A DNA stretch of 30,560 bases, taken from NCBI GenBank assembly GCA_030560485.1, contig JAKTTS010000152.1, positions 1 to 30,560 of the forward strand, read 5' to 3'. The DNA is from Ascoidea tarda (nom. inval.). Its lineage: Eukaryota; Ascomycota; Saccharomycetes; Ascoideales; Ascoideaceae. A program made the position numbers and the translations under genes. This document shows positions 16,831 through 25,562 of this stretch, one piece after another (position 1 is the first letter of the stretch; each line of letters starts with the position of its first letter). The notes under the pieces are model-generated. The model searched no databases and had not been told where the DNA came from. It saw only the letters and a list, made by a program, of their open reading frames with translations.

Positions 16831-17394
16831 ATGGGTTCCTCATCATCAAAGCTTAGCAGCGACACCAAGGTGTTCACTCCTGCCACTCCTGTTGATTTTT
16901 CTGCCTCTTTTTTGCAACAATTGGACTCCTCCATCGAGGTAAGTTTGCCAAAGTGGTTCACCATTTATCTCTTGTTTTGTTTTTTCACGATTTCATTTTG
17001 ACGTCTGATTTGCTAACATGTTTTTTGTTTTTTGCAGAGTGATTATACCAGAGCCCAAAACACTGAGAAATACATTCAAGATAAGATTGGACAGAAGTTA
17101 CAAAAATTGGAAGAAGATGCAATCAAAAACTTGGAAAAGTTATCCAATGGTGCATTATTAAAAGAAGATAAAGAACCCGATTTTTCATCCAGTAAATTGG
17201 ACGAGAAATTGAGTGAATTAACTAAAAAATTGGAAGAAATTAATTCACACAGACATTTTCAAACTCCAGGAATCGATGAACAAGTTGTTCAAAATAGAAA
17301 TCTTGTTATTTCGTGTTTAAAGAAAAACAGAGGTAGACCATTAAACTGTTGGGATGAGGTTGAAAATTTCAAGAAAATAGTTTCGTCAACTTAG
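16831..17394 (+). CDS. MIC19: Mic19, MICOS complex subunit (spliced)
   Basis: Mic19 (Aim13; human CHCHD3) is a peripheral inner-membrane protein of the intermembrane space that holds Mic60 in MICOS at crista junctions. Exon 1 (16831-16938) and exon 2 (17038-17394) give 154 residues, against 170 in S. cerevisiae. The N-terminus MGSSSSK is the conserved N-myristoylation signal. VFTPATPVDFSASFLQQLDSS and SDYTRAQNTEKYIQ match the family, and the splice joins them as SSIE-SDYT, the SSKESDY of S. cerevisiae. A charged coiled coil covers about residues 45-115. The C-terminus has a CX10C pair (CLKKNRGRPLNC) followed by WDEVENFKK, as in yeast Mic19. The frame is open upstream to an ATG at 16660, which would add 57 residues. 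I use 16831 because of the conserved myristoylation site. Confidence 0.94.
16939..17037 (+). other. MIC19 intron
   Basis: A 99-base phase-0 intron. The 5' splice site GTAAGT is at 16939-16944, the branch point TGCTAAC at 17011-17017, and the 3' splice site follows a T-rich tract and ends in CAG at 17037. A second AG lies two bases further on (CAGAG), but using it would shift the frame. Confidence 0.93.
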
Positions 17395-18061
17395 AAATGA
17401 GCGAAAAAAAAGAAACCAAGGCGACAAGCAAATGATTACTCCACTATATGATTAAGTGATTGATGAAAATCGGTCAAATTTTTTCAATTAATTATTGCTT
17501 AAGTTTTTTAAGGTTATATAAAATTAAAATAGATTATAGAAACCTAATAGTTGAAGATTATTAAAAAAATAAATTAAAAGCTCAACCAACAGTCTAAATT
17601 ATATCAAAAAAATAAAAATAAAAACAATAAAAACAAAAACAAAAACAAAAACAAAAACAAAAACAAAAACAAAAACAAAAACAAAAACAAAAACAAAAAC
17701 AAAAACACAAATAAAAATAAAAATGAAAATAAAAATAAAAATAAAAGTAAAAGTAAAAGTAAAAGTAAAAGTAAAAAATAGCATTAAAAATGCCATAAAT
17801 AAAGTTAAATCAAATGAACTCATATGTTATATGGTTAATAAAGTCCACAATCCCCTTTTTTTTTATATCCTTTTTTTTTCATTATTTTTTTTATTGGTCA
17901 ATTAATGTATTGAAAAGTTTTTAAAAAACAAATTTAATAATGAGCTGATATACATTATCAAATGTATGTATATACTTTATTTTTTATATATTTTTTTTCT
18001 TTGAATAACCATAATCACATTCACATTCATATTCCTATTTCTATTCCTATTCATTATTCAA
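17395..18061. other. Convergent intergenic region MIC19 / DeSI-like gene
   Basis: An AT-rich 3' region of about 670 bases without a supported gene. Its main content is the hexanucleotide array at 17629-17772. A short ATTCATATTCCTATTTCTATTCCTATTC repeat-like stretch lies at 18020-18055, right at the 3' end of the minus-strand gene. No RNA gene was recognised. Confidence 0.65.
17629..17772 (+). repeat. Segmented hexanucleotide array (AAAAAC, AAAAAT, AAAAGT)
   Basis: Thirteen perfect copies of AAAAAC (17629-17706) run into irregular AAAAAT-type units (about 17709-17742). These are followed by five perfect copies of AAAAGT (17743-17772). All keep a six-base period on an A4-A5 backbone. This is non-coding 3' sequence. 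Confidence 0.92.
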
Positions 18062-18697
18062 TTAATTACTATTATTATAATCGAAATGAGATTCATTTGA
18101 ACCCATTGAAGTAGCATAATTGGTCAATTGGCGATCCAATAAATTAGCAAAAAATTGGCCCATGGGAGTGCTTAGAACTCTCTTAGGCAAGTCCAAAATC
18201 TTCTTTGGCAATTCCTTTCCAGTTAAAAATTGAACCAAATCGTTTGTGAAATGGTTACAGTTGTTGTGGAATAAATTGTAGGTACTGGCAGAATACATGG
18301 AGGAGATCTCGCCCAAATACTCACTGAAAATGTCCTGTGAAATAAAAGTCTTGTCAAATTCGATCACCTCAATTGGAGTTCCATAGTGTGAATAACCAGG
18401 CACACAGTAGGTTATACCACGACTGAAGAAGTACTCCAACCCATAGATGACAATGGAGGTGTGGTAGATTGCTTCGATGTCTATTCCAACGAAGGATGGA
18501 GCCATTGTTCTTGCCATGCCCTGGGATAAGTCGTAGACATACAATTTGACTGGAAAGGACTCGTCTTCTGGCTCTTCATCAACAACCTGCTCGGTTCTCT
18601 CCTGGATATTCTCTTTGATCTTGTCTGCAGCTGTTTCGACAATCGACTGCTCTGATCCCATAAGCACTTGGGCCTCGTTCTTCTGTTCCTTGGTCAT
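18062..18697 (-). CDS. PPPDE-family (DeSI-type) thiol peptidase
   Basis: A 211-residue protein with a PPPDE fold, the family of DeSI deSUMOylating isopeptidases. The first 50 residues are hydrophilic. The domain starts at VKLYVYDLSQGMARTMAPSF and shows the catalytic pair: His79 in AIYHTSIVIYGLEYFF and Cys147 in YNLFHNNCNHFTND. GYSHYGTPIEVIEFDKTFIS and the end motif LTGKELPKKILDLPKRV are also typical. The spacing between His and Cys fits the family. The substrate (SUMO, ubiquitin or another group) cannot be told from sequence. Other eukaryotic members are cytosolic or nuclear. The ATG at 18697 was chosen; the frame runs seven codons further without an ATG. It diverges from ADP1. Confidence 0.88.
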   Translation of the reverse strand: MTKEQKNEAQVLMGSEQSIVETAADKIKENIQERTEQVVDEEPEDESFPVKLYVYDLSQGMARTMAPSFVGIDIEAIYHTSIVIYGLEYFFSRGITYCVPGYSHYGTPIEVIEFDKTFISQDIFSEYLGEISSMYSASTYNLFHNNCNHFTNDLVQFLTGKELPKKILDLPKRVLSTPMGQFFANLLDRQLTNYATSMGSNESHFDYNNSN

Positions 18698-19526
18698 TGT
18701 GAGTAGCAAATACAGCACCAGATACCACTATCTAAGAATGGAGCCAGCAGAGATGGAGCCTCTTTTATATCTATCTCAGGGTGGAGGCAAATCCAATTCA
18801 TCCTCATCCTCTGCACACATCTCAGTGGCCACAGCACCATCTAAACACTGGCGCCACGCAAAACCGCCACCCTCTCTTCGTCCTCTGCTGCTTCTGCTGC
18901 TCATTTCTCCATTATCTCTGCTTCTTCACCAACTTTGCTTCACCATCGTCTGTTTCTTTCTCTGCCGCAGGGGATTTTCGTCGCACAGCTCATCCGGATC
19001 GCCTCGGCGCGATAATTTCCTGCTCTGCGATCCGGATACTCTCCGGATATCCCCCGACTGCTGCCAAAGCAGCGCGTGTTTCTCTGCGGAAACATCGGAT
19101 GTGTACGCAGACAGGCTTTTTTTTTCGCCGGCCGGGGCTGCAAACAGCAACTCTGACGAAAACCCGCCTATCGGAGATGGACTGATGAGAGCTTTGATTG
19201 CATCTCCCTCAAAGTGCTGAGGAATCAGCTTCTCGAGAGTGAAACAACTGCTGTTTGATTCTCAACAAATAGCTACAACCCACTGAGACTCCAAGCAACA
19301 AGCGAAGAGACTCCACTCCAAGTGTGACTCAACCTTCCTAGAAACTGTTCACAAATCATCTACCTTGCTCGTTTTGGTTTGCTTTTATTGTCGATACTCT
19401 TCCTGTTCTCTAATCTGATTCCAATTTCAATAGCAAGTTATCTTCAAATACCCAATTACTCCTTTTTTTTACGTTGTTCTTGTCCTATCAATAATAGTCA
19501 CAACGCTAACTAGACAACACAACAAC
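18698..19526. promoter_or_regulatory. Divergent promoter region DeSI-like gene / ADP1
   Basis: A bidirectional region of about 830 bases, markedly GC-rich between 18780 and 19170 and then AT-rich up to ADP1. It contains the 16-mer TGCTTCTGCTGCTCAT (18889-18904), which recurs exactly upstream of BUD3. It also contains three TCCGGAT sites at 18992-19049. Several overlapping open frames exist in the GC-rich part, none conserved to my eye. Confidence 0.6.
18992..19049. promoter_or_regulatory. Cluster of TCCGGAT palindromic sites
   Basis: ATCCGGAT at 18992-18999 and 19030-19037, and TCCGGATA at 19042-19049. The first two are perfect 8-bp palindromes. CCG/CGG half-sites are the usual targets of Zn2Cys6 factors, so a regulator of ADP1 or the divergent gene may bind here. 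This is inference from the motif. Confidence 0.35.
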
Positions 19527-22500
19527 ATGATATTGAGCCCCTTGTTGTTTCTACCGATACTTCTATCTCCAATCCTACCCTCTTCTCTTTCTGCAGCTGC
19601 AAACAGTGTCCAACCAGACTCCTCTTTTGCTTCAGTAGATACGTACGGTGACGATGGCCTTTTAACATCTCCCATATTAAATGGCTTTGTTGAAGACCTA
19701 GCTGTTCCTCCAAGAAGACCCATTAGAAAGCCCGGTAATGGCGATGGCAATGATACTTGCCCTCCATGTTTCAATTGTATGTTGCCACTATACGAATGCA
19801 AACAATTTTCAAAATGCAACGAATATTCTGGTCAATGTGAGTGCAGAGATGGCTTTGGTGGTGTAGACTGTTCTCAGCCTTTGTGTGGTGCATTATCCGA
19901 TGGCAATCTATATCGTCCCATTCGTAACGACACTGAAGGTTCTTGCGACTGTAAAGATGGCTGGAGTGGTATAAACTGCAACCTTTGTTTAGTTGACGAT
20001 GTTTGCGATCCCTTTATGCCTGACGGTTTAAAAGGTACTTGCTACAAAAATGGTATGATTGTCAACAAATTCAACCAAATGTGCGATGTTACAAATAAGA
20101 AAATCGTTCAAATCTTACAAGGAAAAAAACCCCAAGTCACTTTCAGTTGCAACAAAACTTCCGATGCCTGTGAATTCCAATTCTGGATTGCTGAAAGAGA
20201 AAGTTTCTACTGCGATTTATCAAACTGTGAATTTGAATACGATTTACTTAAAAACAAAACTCACTATAACTGCAAAGATGCTAGATGCAAGTGTTTGCCT
20301 GACAGAATGCTTTGTGGCGAAGATGGTTCAATTGACATCTCAGATTTTTTAACTGAAACAATCAAAGGTCCTGGCGATTTTTCTTGTGATTTAGAGCAAA
20401 AAACTTGCATCTTTTCAGAACCGAGCATGAATGATTTGATCTCAAACGTATTTGGTGATCCCTATATCACTCTACATTGCGAATCTGGTGAATGCATTCA
20501 CTACTCTCAAATTCCTGGCTACCATTTACCTGAAAAACAAAAATTATCCATTTATGGCTTGTTATTAATTTCTTTGTCCGCTGTTGGTACCCTCGGCTTT
20601 TTCTTTCTAGCTGCTCAATTTATCAAAAAATCTCCTTTATTCAATGGCAATGGCATTGAATTGAACTCCGATGATGACGATGAAAGTAACACACTAATCA
20701 ATAATCATATCCCCGTCTCCTTAACCTTTGAAAACGTTTCTTATTCAATAACAGACAAATCTATTCTTAAAAATGTTTTTGGTTATGTTAAACCAAGAGA
20801 AATGTTAGCCATAATGGGTGGATCCGGCGCAGGTAAAACAACTTTATTAGATATCTTGGCCGGCAAAAATAAAGATGGTATAAAATCTGGCAAAATACTA
20901 ATCAATGGTCAAGAATTAAATCAACGCAATTACAAAAAAATTATCGGTTTTGTTGACCAAGAAGATTACTTGATTCCAACTTTAACTGTTTATGAAACCG
21001 TTTTAAACTCCGCTCTTTTAAGATTACCAAGATCAATGTCAATTCATGCTAAAAAATTAAGAGTCTTGGAAGTTTTGTCCGAATTAAGAATCTTAGGTAT
21101 AAAAGATCGTATTATAGGCTCCGATTTCCAAAGGGGAATCTCCGGCGGTGAAAAAAGAAGAGTTGCAATTGCTTGTGAATTAGTAACTTCTCCTTCAGTC
21201 CTTTTCTTAGATGAACCAACTTCAGGCTTAGATTCTTACAATGCAAGAAAAGTCGTGGAATGTTTAGTAAGATTATCCAGAGATTATCAGCGGACAATTG
21301 TTTTCACTATCCATCAACCAAGAAGCAATGTGGTTGCTTTGTTTGACAAATTGCTCTTATTATCTGAAGGTAATGTTGTATATTCCGGTGACATGATTAA
21401 ATGTAATGACGTCTTTGCCAACATGGGTTACAAGTGCCCCAATGGCTATAACATTGCTGATTATTTAATCGACATAACATCAGATTCAATCACCAGCAAC
21501 TCTAAACCTTCAGTTCAGTCTACAAATGATGTCGATGAAGAAAACCTCTTGACTGGAAATAATGAAGAGCGTGATATTGACTTGATTCACTCTGCCTTGG
21601 CCAGAAATGATACTGCTACTTCTAATACTCAATTAGAATGGGCTCATTATGCTGCTCATCGTGAAGAAATTATCAATTTAACAGGAAATCACGAAGATAG
21701 TACCAGCTCCAGTACTGAACCATCATTAGTTAAAAATAAACTAATTGATGGCTCCAAATTAAGTAATCTCTTCAACTCCTCTATCTCTGCTGAAGAAATT
21801 CATTTGAAAATTGAAAACATCAATAAAAGTTACATTGAAAACACTGCTTCTTTGTTGATATTTAAAAATAACTATTTAAAGGCTACTATAGTTAATCAGG
21901 TTATTATTTTATGCTCTAGAACATTCAAAAACTTGTACAGAAACCCAAGACTATTGCTATTAAACTATATATTAAATGTTTTAATGGCATTCTTTATCGG
22001 ATTTTTGTACTTTGATGTCTCAAATGATATTAGTGGATTCCAAAATAGATTGGGCTTATTCTTCTTTGTCTTGTCGTTTTTCGGTTTTACAACTTTAACT
22101 GGTTTACATTCATTTTCAATTGAAAGAATTATTTTTCTTAGAGAGAGATCAAATAATTATTATCATACAGTCAGTTATTTCATCAGCAAAATTCTTTGTG
22201 ATGTTTTGCCATTAAGACTATTCCCTCCAATAATACTATTATGCATTGTGTATCCATTGGTCGGATTAAACATGGAAAATAATGGCTTTATTAAGTGTTG
22301 CATTATTTTGATTTTATTTAACCTTACAACTTCAATGGAAACCTTAATCATCGGCATCCTAATCAAGGAAAGTGGTAATGCAACAATGATCGGTGTTTTA
22401 GTTTTGTTATTTTCAATGCTTTTCTCTGGGTTATTCATTAACAACGACTCTTTAACTACAAATATCAATTGGTTAAAATACTTGTCAACATTTCATTATG

Positions 22501-22718
22501 GTTATGAGAGTTTGGCTATCAATGAAGTTAAAAGTTTGATATTAAGAGAAACTAAATATGGCATAAATATTGAAATTCCCGGTGCAACAATTTTGAGTAC
22601 GTTTGGTTTTAATGTTGCTCATTTATGGATGGACATTTATTTTTTGATTGGTTGGTTTTTTGTTTTCTTGACAGCAGCATATCTATCTTTACACTTTTTT
22701 GTTGTAGAAAGAAGATAG
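19527..22718 (+). CDS. ADP1: Adp1-type ABCG transporter with EGF-like ectodomain
   Basis: A 1063-residue half-size ABC transporter, close in length to S. cerevisiae Adp1 (1049). A signal peptide (MILSPLLFLPILLSPILPSS) leads a Cys-rich ectodomain to about residue 340 with EGF-like repeats (CECRDGFGGVDC, CDCKDGWSGINC). A single membrane segment follows (IYGLLLISLSAVGTLGFFFL). The nucleotide-binding domain has Walker A GGSGAGKTT (from residue 431), the signature ISGGEKRR (near 539) and Walker B FLDEPTSGLD (near 560). A Ser/Asn/Glu-rich linker leads to the C-terminal ABCG membrane domain (about 790-1063, six segments expected). The transported substrate is not established in the family, and ER or vacuolar residence is reported for yeast. 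The ATG at 19527 begins the signal peptide directly. Confidence 0.94.
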   Translation: MILSPLLFLPILLSPILPSSLSAAANSVQPDSSFASVDTYGDDGLLTSPILNGFVEDLAVPPRRPIRKPGNGDGNDTCPPCFNCMLPLYECKQFSKCNEYSGQCECRDGFGGVDCSQPLCGALSDGNLYRPIRNDTEGSCDCKDGWSGINCNLCLVDDVCDPFMPDGLKGTCYKNGMIVNKFNQMCDVTNKKIVQILQGKKPQVTFSCNKTSDACEFQFWIAERESFYCDLSNCEFEYDLLKNKTHYNCKDARCKCLPDRMLCGEDGSIDISDFLTETIKGPGDFSCDLEQKTCIFSEPSMNDLISNVFGDPYITLHCESGECIHYSQIPGYHLPEKQKLSIYGLLLISLSAVGTLGFFFLAAQFIKKSPLFNGNGIELNSDDDDESNTLINNHIPVSLTFENVSYSITDKSILKNVFGYVKPREMLAIMGGSGAGKTTLLDILAGKNKDGIKSGKILINGQELNQRNYKKIIGFVDQEDYLIPTLTVYETVLNSALLRLPRSMSIHAKKLRVLEVLSELRILGIKDRIIGSDFQRGISGGEKRRVAIACELVTSPSVLFLDEPTSGLDSYNARKVVECLVRLSRDYQRTIVFTIHQPRSNVVALFDKLLLLSEGNVVYSGDMIKCNDVFANMGYKCPNGYNIADYLIDITSDSITSNSKPSVQSTNDVDEENLLTGNNEERDIDLIHSALARNDTATSNTQLEWAHYAAHREEIINLTGNHEDSTSSSTEPSLVKNKLIDGSKLSNLFNSSISAEEIHLKIENINKSYIENTASLLIFKNNYLKATIVNQVIILCSRTFKNLYRNPRLLLLNYILNVLMAFFIGFLYFDVSNDISGFQNRLGLFFFVLSFFGFTTLTGLHSFSIERIIFLRERSNNYYHTVSYFISKILCDVLPLRLFPPIILLCIVYPLVGLNMENNGFIKCCIILILFNLTTSMETLIIGILIKESGNATMIGVLVLLFSMLFSGLFINNDSLTTNINWLKYLSTFHYGYESLAINEVKSLILRETKYGINIEIPGATILSTFGFNVAHLWMDIYFLIGWFFVFLTAAYLSLHFFVVERR

Positions 22719-23250
22719 TCAATCATTTAAACAAATTAATAGACAACAAACAAACAAACAAACAAAACAAAAAACAAAAAAGTCTTATTAATAAGAATTA
22801 TGAATTAATAAAAAGAGATATTTTTTTGGTTAGAAAGGTTCTAAATTTAGAAGTAAAGGTTTTTTACAAGTATTTAATTGGTTTTTTTTACAGTCACTCT
22901 AATCTCTTAATACTTTTTTATTTATTTTCACATTCAATTCTATTCATTATTAGTTGAAATAAAATCATCAAGTTTTTTTTTCAAGTTTTTGATACTATTA
23001 GTTTTTTTTACATATTATAATTTTTTATATGTTCACACAGTTTTATTTAGATTCAAAGTTAATTTTTAATTTATGTTACATTGATCCAATTTTTTTTAAA
23101 AAAAGCAACGTATGAAAACAAGTTAATTAAAAACTAAAATACAAATAGGAACTAAAGACTAAATTTTTTTGAATGATCTTTAGACAATAAATAAAATTAA
23201 TTGAGAAAATTGATGGGTGAAATATTACTTCTGTTTCATCGTTCTTCTCA
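22719..23250. other. Convergent intergenic region ADP1 / FIP1
   Basis: About 530 bases of AT-rich 3' sequence with T and A runs and a short CAAA tetranucleotide repeat at 22748-22765. I see no gene, RNA or other structure in it. Confidence 0.65.
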
Positions 23251-25422
23251 TCATCTTCTTCTTCTGTCTCTGTATCTGTCTCTTTTATCACGATCTCTGT
23301 AACGATCACTTCTATCTCTGAAATCACGTCTGTCTCTGTCTCTGAAATCTCTTTTGTAACTTCCAGGTCTTCTGTCACGATCTCTGTCTCTCTCTCTGTC
23401 TCTGCTATCTCTGCTATCTCTACTATCTCTGCTATCTCTGTCTCTATCTCTGTAAGATCTAACATCTCTGTCATCTCTTTCTCTTTCTCTATCTCTTTCC
23501 CTGTCTCTAGCTCTATCTCTTTCTCTTTCACGACTACCTTTATCATTTTCGTTATCTTTCTTGGTAGATAAAGATTTATCATTTGGTGTTGTGGTGTCAT
23601 TGGCAATATCTGGATCAAATTTCTGTTTATCTTTTTCTTTTTCTTTCGCTTTCAGTTTTTCTTTAGTCTTGGATTTATCTTTTAGTTTTGATTTTGATCT
23701 TTCTTTATCTCTGGTTCTTTCTTTATCTTTACCCTTTTCCTTTTCTTTTGATTTACTTTTCTCATTTTCAAAATCTGAATCTTTGTTTGGAATTAAATGA
23801 GATTGATCATTGCTGGAACTAGATGTTACTCTAGGAACTTTGGGCAAACCAGAGGGTATACTTGGTAAAGATATATTGCTAGCAATGATATTGTTTGGAT
23901 TTGTAGCGTTGTTGGGGATATTATTGGGATTAATAGTAGAGATGTTGGTAAGTGAATTACTATTTGAATTGTTAGTCAAGTTAATATTTGAGTTGTTATT
24001 TGAATTATTATTTGAATTAAGATTAAGATTATTATTATTATTATTATTATTATTATTGTTATTATTATTGTTATTATTGTTATTATTGTTATTATTAGAG
24101 ATTGCATTGCTAGATGAGAGTGGTTTTGCTGGAATTGTAGGCAAACTGGACAAACCATGATTATCATTATTTATATTAATATTCGGTAGATTCATGTTGG
24201 ATAGATTCATAAGACTTGGCATGTTAATATTTGACATGTTGATATTCGGTAAGCCTATGTTGAGATTGTTTAAAGGGTCATTATTGTTGTTAGAGTTTTT
24301 AGAGTTGTTGTTGGTAAGAGTGTTGAGGTTGTTGAGGGTGTTGAGAGTATTGGGATTATTGTTCAAGTTATTGAAGTTGGACAAGTTATTAAAGTTATTT
24401 AGATTCCCCAAGCTATTCATATTGTTTAAGGGATTGGTCATGTTGATGTTAGGAAAATTGGACATTGGAAAGGGATGTGGGATTCCAAAACCCATTGGAT
24501 TTAGGGAGTTTAGGATTGAAGAGTTTAGATTTGAAGGGTTTGATAGGTTGTTATTTAGAGGCAAGTTTGGGTTATTTTGGTTGATTCCATTGAGATTTAA
24601 TTTTAGTTGGAATTCGTTGAGATCGAATTCTTTTCTCAAGTTTGATTGTTTTGTGCAATAGGCTATCCAGGTGATTTCGTTGAAACCAAAATTGAAGTAA
24701 TCAGCTACATCAGCACCAGGCAATCTCCAGGGTTTTTCCTTTAGTTGAGATAGATTTAGAGTTGTTATTGGTTGACCATTTAGTTGGGCGATTTCGTCAA
24801 TGTTGAGACCAGCAGATATGTTGTTCATTGAGGAGAGCTGGATATTGTCATTTGGGGCAATTGTTGTTGGTTCTATTTTTGAGGAGACTTGATTTGAATC
24901 TTCTTTGGTATGAAGCTGAGTGGAAGCTTTCAATGGAGAGGCAGTTGAAAGGGGATTTGCAGAATCTAAGGGGCCATCGATGATTAATTCTATATCCGAC
25001 TCCTCATCATCATCGTCGTCATCGTCATCATCATCATCTTCATCATCATCATCATTGTCATCATCATCATCATCGTCATCATCATCATCATCTTTTTCCT
25101 GAGCTTCATTTTCATTTTCATTTTCGTTTTTGGTGTCAGTATTTGCATTATCATTATCATTATCATTTTCAAGGTCAAGATCAAGGTCAAAATTGAGACT
25201 CTGGTTTTTGTTTTTATCTTTTCCGTCAATATTGGTGTCACCTTTTTTAGTGGTGATACTACCAATGAGACTGCTGGAATCATCTTTTTTGTTGATAAGA
25301 TTCTGGATGATATTATCCTTAGGATTTAGGCTGAGATTGAGGTTTTCGTCATTTTTAGTTGGCAGCAAGGATGGTTCTTCGACTTCATCGTCACTGTAGA
25401 TAAGCTCGTCATCATCGTCCAT
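23251..25422 (-). CDS. FIP1: Fip1, polyadenylation factor subunit
   Basis: A 723-residue subunit of the cleavage and polyadenylation factor that binds poly(A) polymerase and links it to the 3'-processing complex. The acidic N-terminus (MDDDDELIYSDDEVEEPS) resembles the Pap1-binding part of Fip1. Poly-Asp tracts lie around residues 110-145. The conserved Fip1 motif is at about 215-260: LKEKPWRLPGADVADYFNFG followed by FNEITWIAYC. After it come Asn/Leu/Pro repeats and a poly-Asn run of about 25 (near 440-470). A Lys/Glu/Asp-rich segment and a C-terminal tail of Arg-Asp, Arg-Glu and Arg-Ser dipeptides (about 627-723) follow. Yeast Fip1 has 327 residues and no such tail; metazoan FIP1L1 has one. 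The start is the ATG at 25422; the frame opens six codons earlier without an ATG. Confidence 0.92.
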   Translation of the reverse strand: MDDDDELIYSDDEVEEPSLLPTKNDENLNLSLNPKDNIIQNLINKKDDSSSLIGSITTKKGDTNIDGKDKNKNQSLNFDLDLDLENDNDNDNANTDTKNENENENEAQEKDDDDDDDDDDDDNDDDDEDDDDDDDDDDDEESDIELIIDGPLDSANPLSTASPLKASTQLHTKEDSNQVSSKIEPTTIAPNDNIQLSSMNNISAGLNIDEIAQLNGQPITTLNLSQLKEKPWRLPGADVADYFNFGFNEITWIAYCTKQSNLRKEFDLNEFQLKLNLNGINQNNPNLPLNNNLSNPSNLNSSILNSLNPMGFGIPHPFPMSNFPNINMTNPLNNMNSLGNLNNFNNLSNFNNLNNNPNTLNTLNNLNTLTNNNSKNSNNNNDPLNNLNIGLPNINMSNINMPSLMNLSNMNLPNININNDNHGLSSLPTIPAKPLSSSNAISNNNNNNNNNNNNNNNNNNNNNNNLNLNSNNNSNNNSNINLTNNSNSNSLTNISTINPNNIPNNATNPNNIIASNISLPSIPSGLPKVPRVTSSSSNDQSHLIPNKDSDFENEKSKSKEKEKGKDKERTRDKERSKSKLKDKSKTKEKLKAKEKEKDKQKFDPDIANDTTTPNDKSLSTKKDNENDKGSRERERDRARDRERDRERERDDRDVRSYRDRDRDSRDSRDSRDSRDRERDRDRDRRPGSYKRDFRDRDRRDFRDRSDRYRDRDKRDRYRDRRRR
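24027..24098 (-). repeat. AAT/AAC trinucleotide run encoding poly-Asn in FIP1
   Basis: A run of about 24 ATT/GTT triplets on the plus strand, read on the minus strand as AAT/AAC (Asn) codons. Mixed AAT and AAC codons argue for some age or selection on the protein rather than a fresh microsatellite expansion. Confidence 0.9.
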
Positions 25423-25554
25423 GGTCGCCAGACAAAACAATCAAATAACCAGTAATTATCGTATTTTGCAGATAAGCAATGGCAATTGCACGAATCTATG
25501 CTTCACCTTTCTACAAAGCTTGGGATATTGAAAATGAAAAAAAAACATATTGGT

Positions 25555-25562
25555 TCACGTGA
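25555..25562. promoter_or_regulatory. TCACGTGA E-box upstream of FIP1
   Basis: A perfect palindrome with CACGTG core, 133 bases upstream of the FIP1 ATG. CACGTG is bound by bHLH factors such as Cbf1 and Pho4, and the outer T/A pair favours Cbf1. Motif evidence only. Confidence 0.45.

Noticed and set aside
17629-17706. AAAAAC array as a possible telomere-like repeat
   Set aside because: Internal location between two housekeeping genes and no G-rich strand; it is a plain microsatellite.
18546-19220. Overlapping plus-strand frames over the DeSI-like gene and ADP1 promoter
   Set aside because: They start antisense to a conserved gene without an ATG and encode Ser/Leu-rich sequence with no conservation signal.
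23810-24160. Poly-Leu plus-strand frame opposite FIP1
   Set aside because: Antisense reading of the Asn codon run in FIP1.
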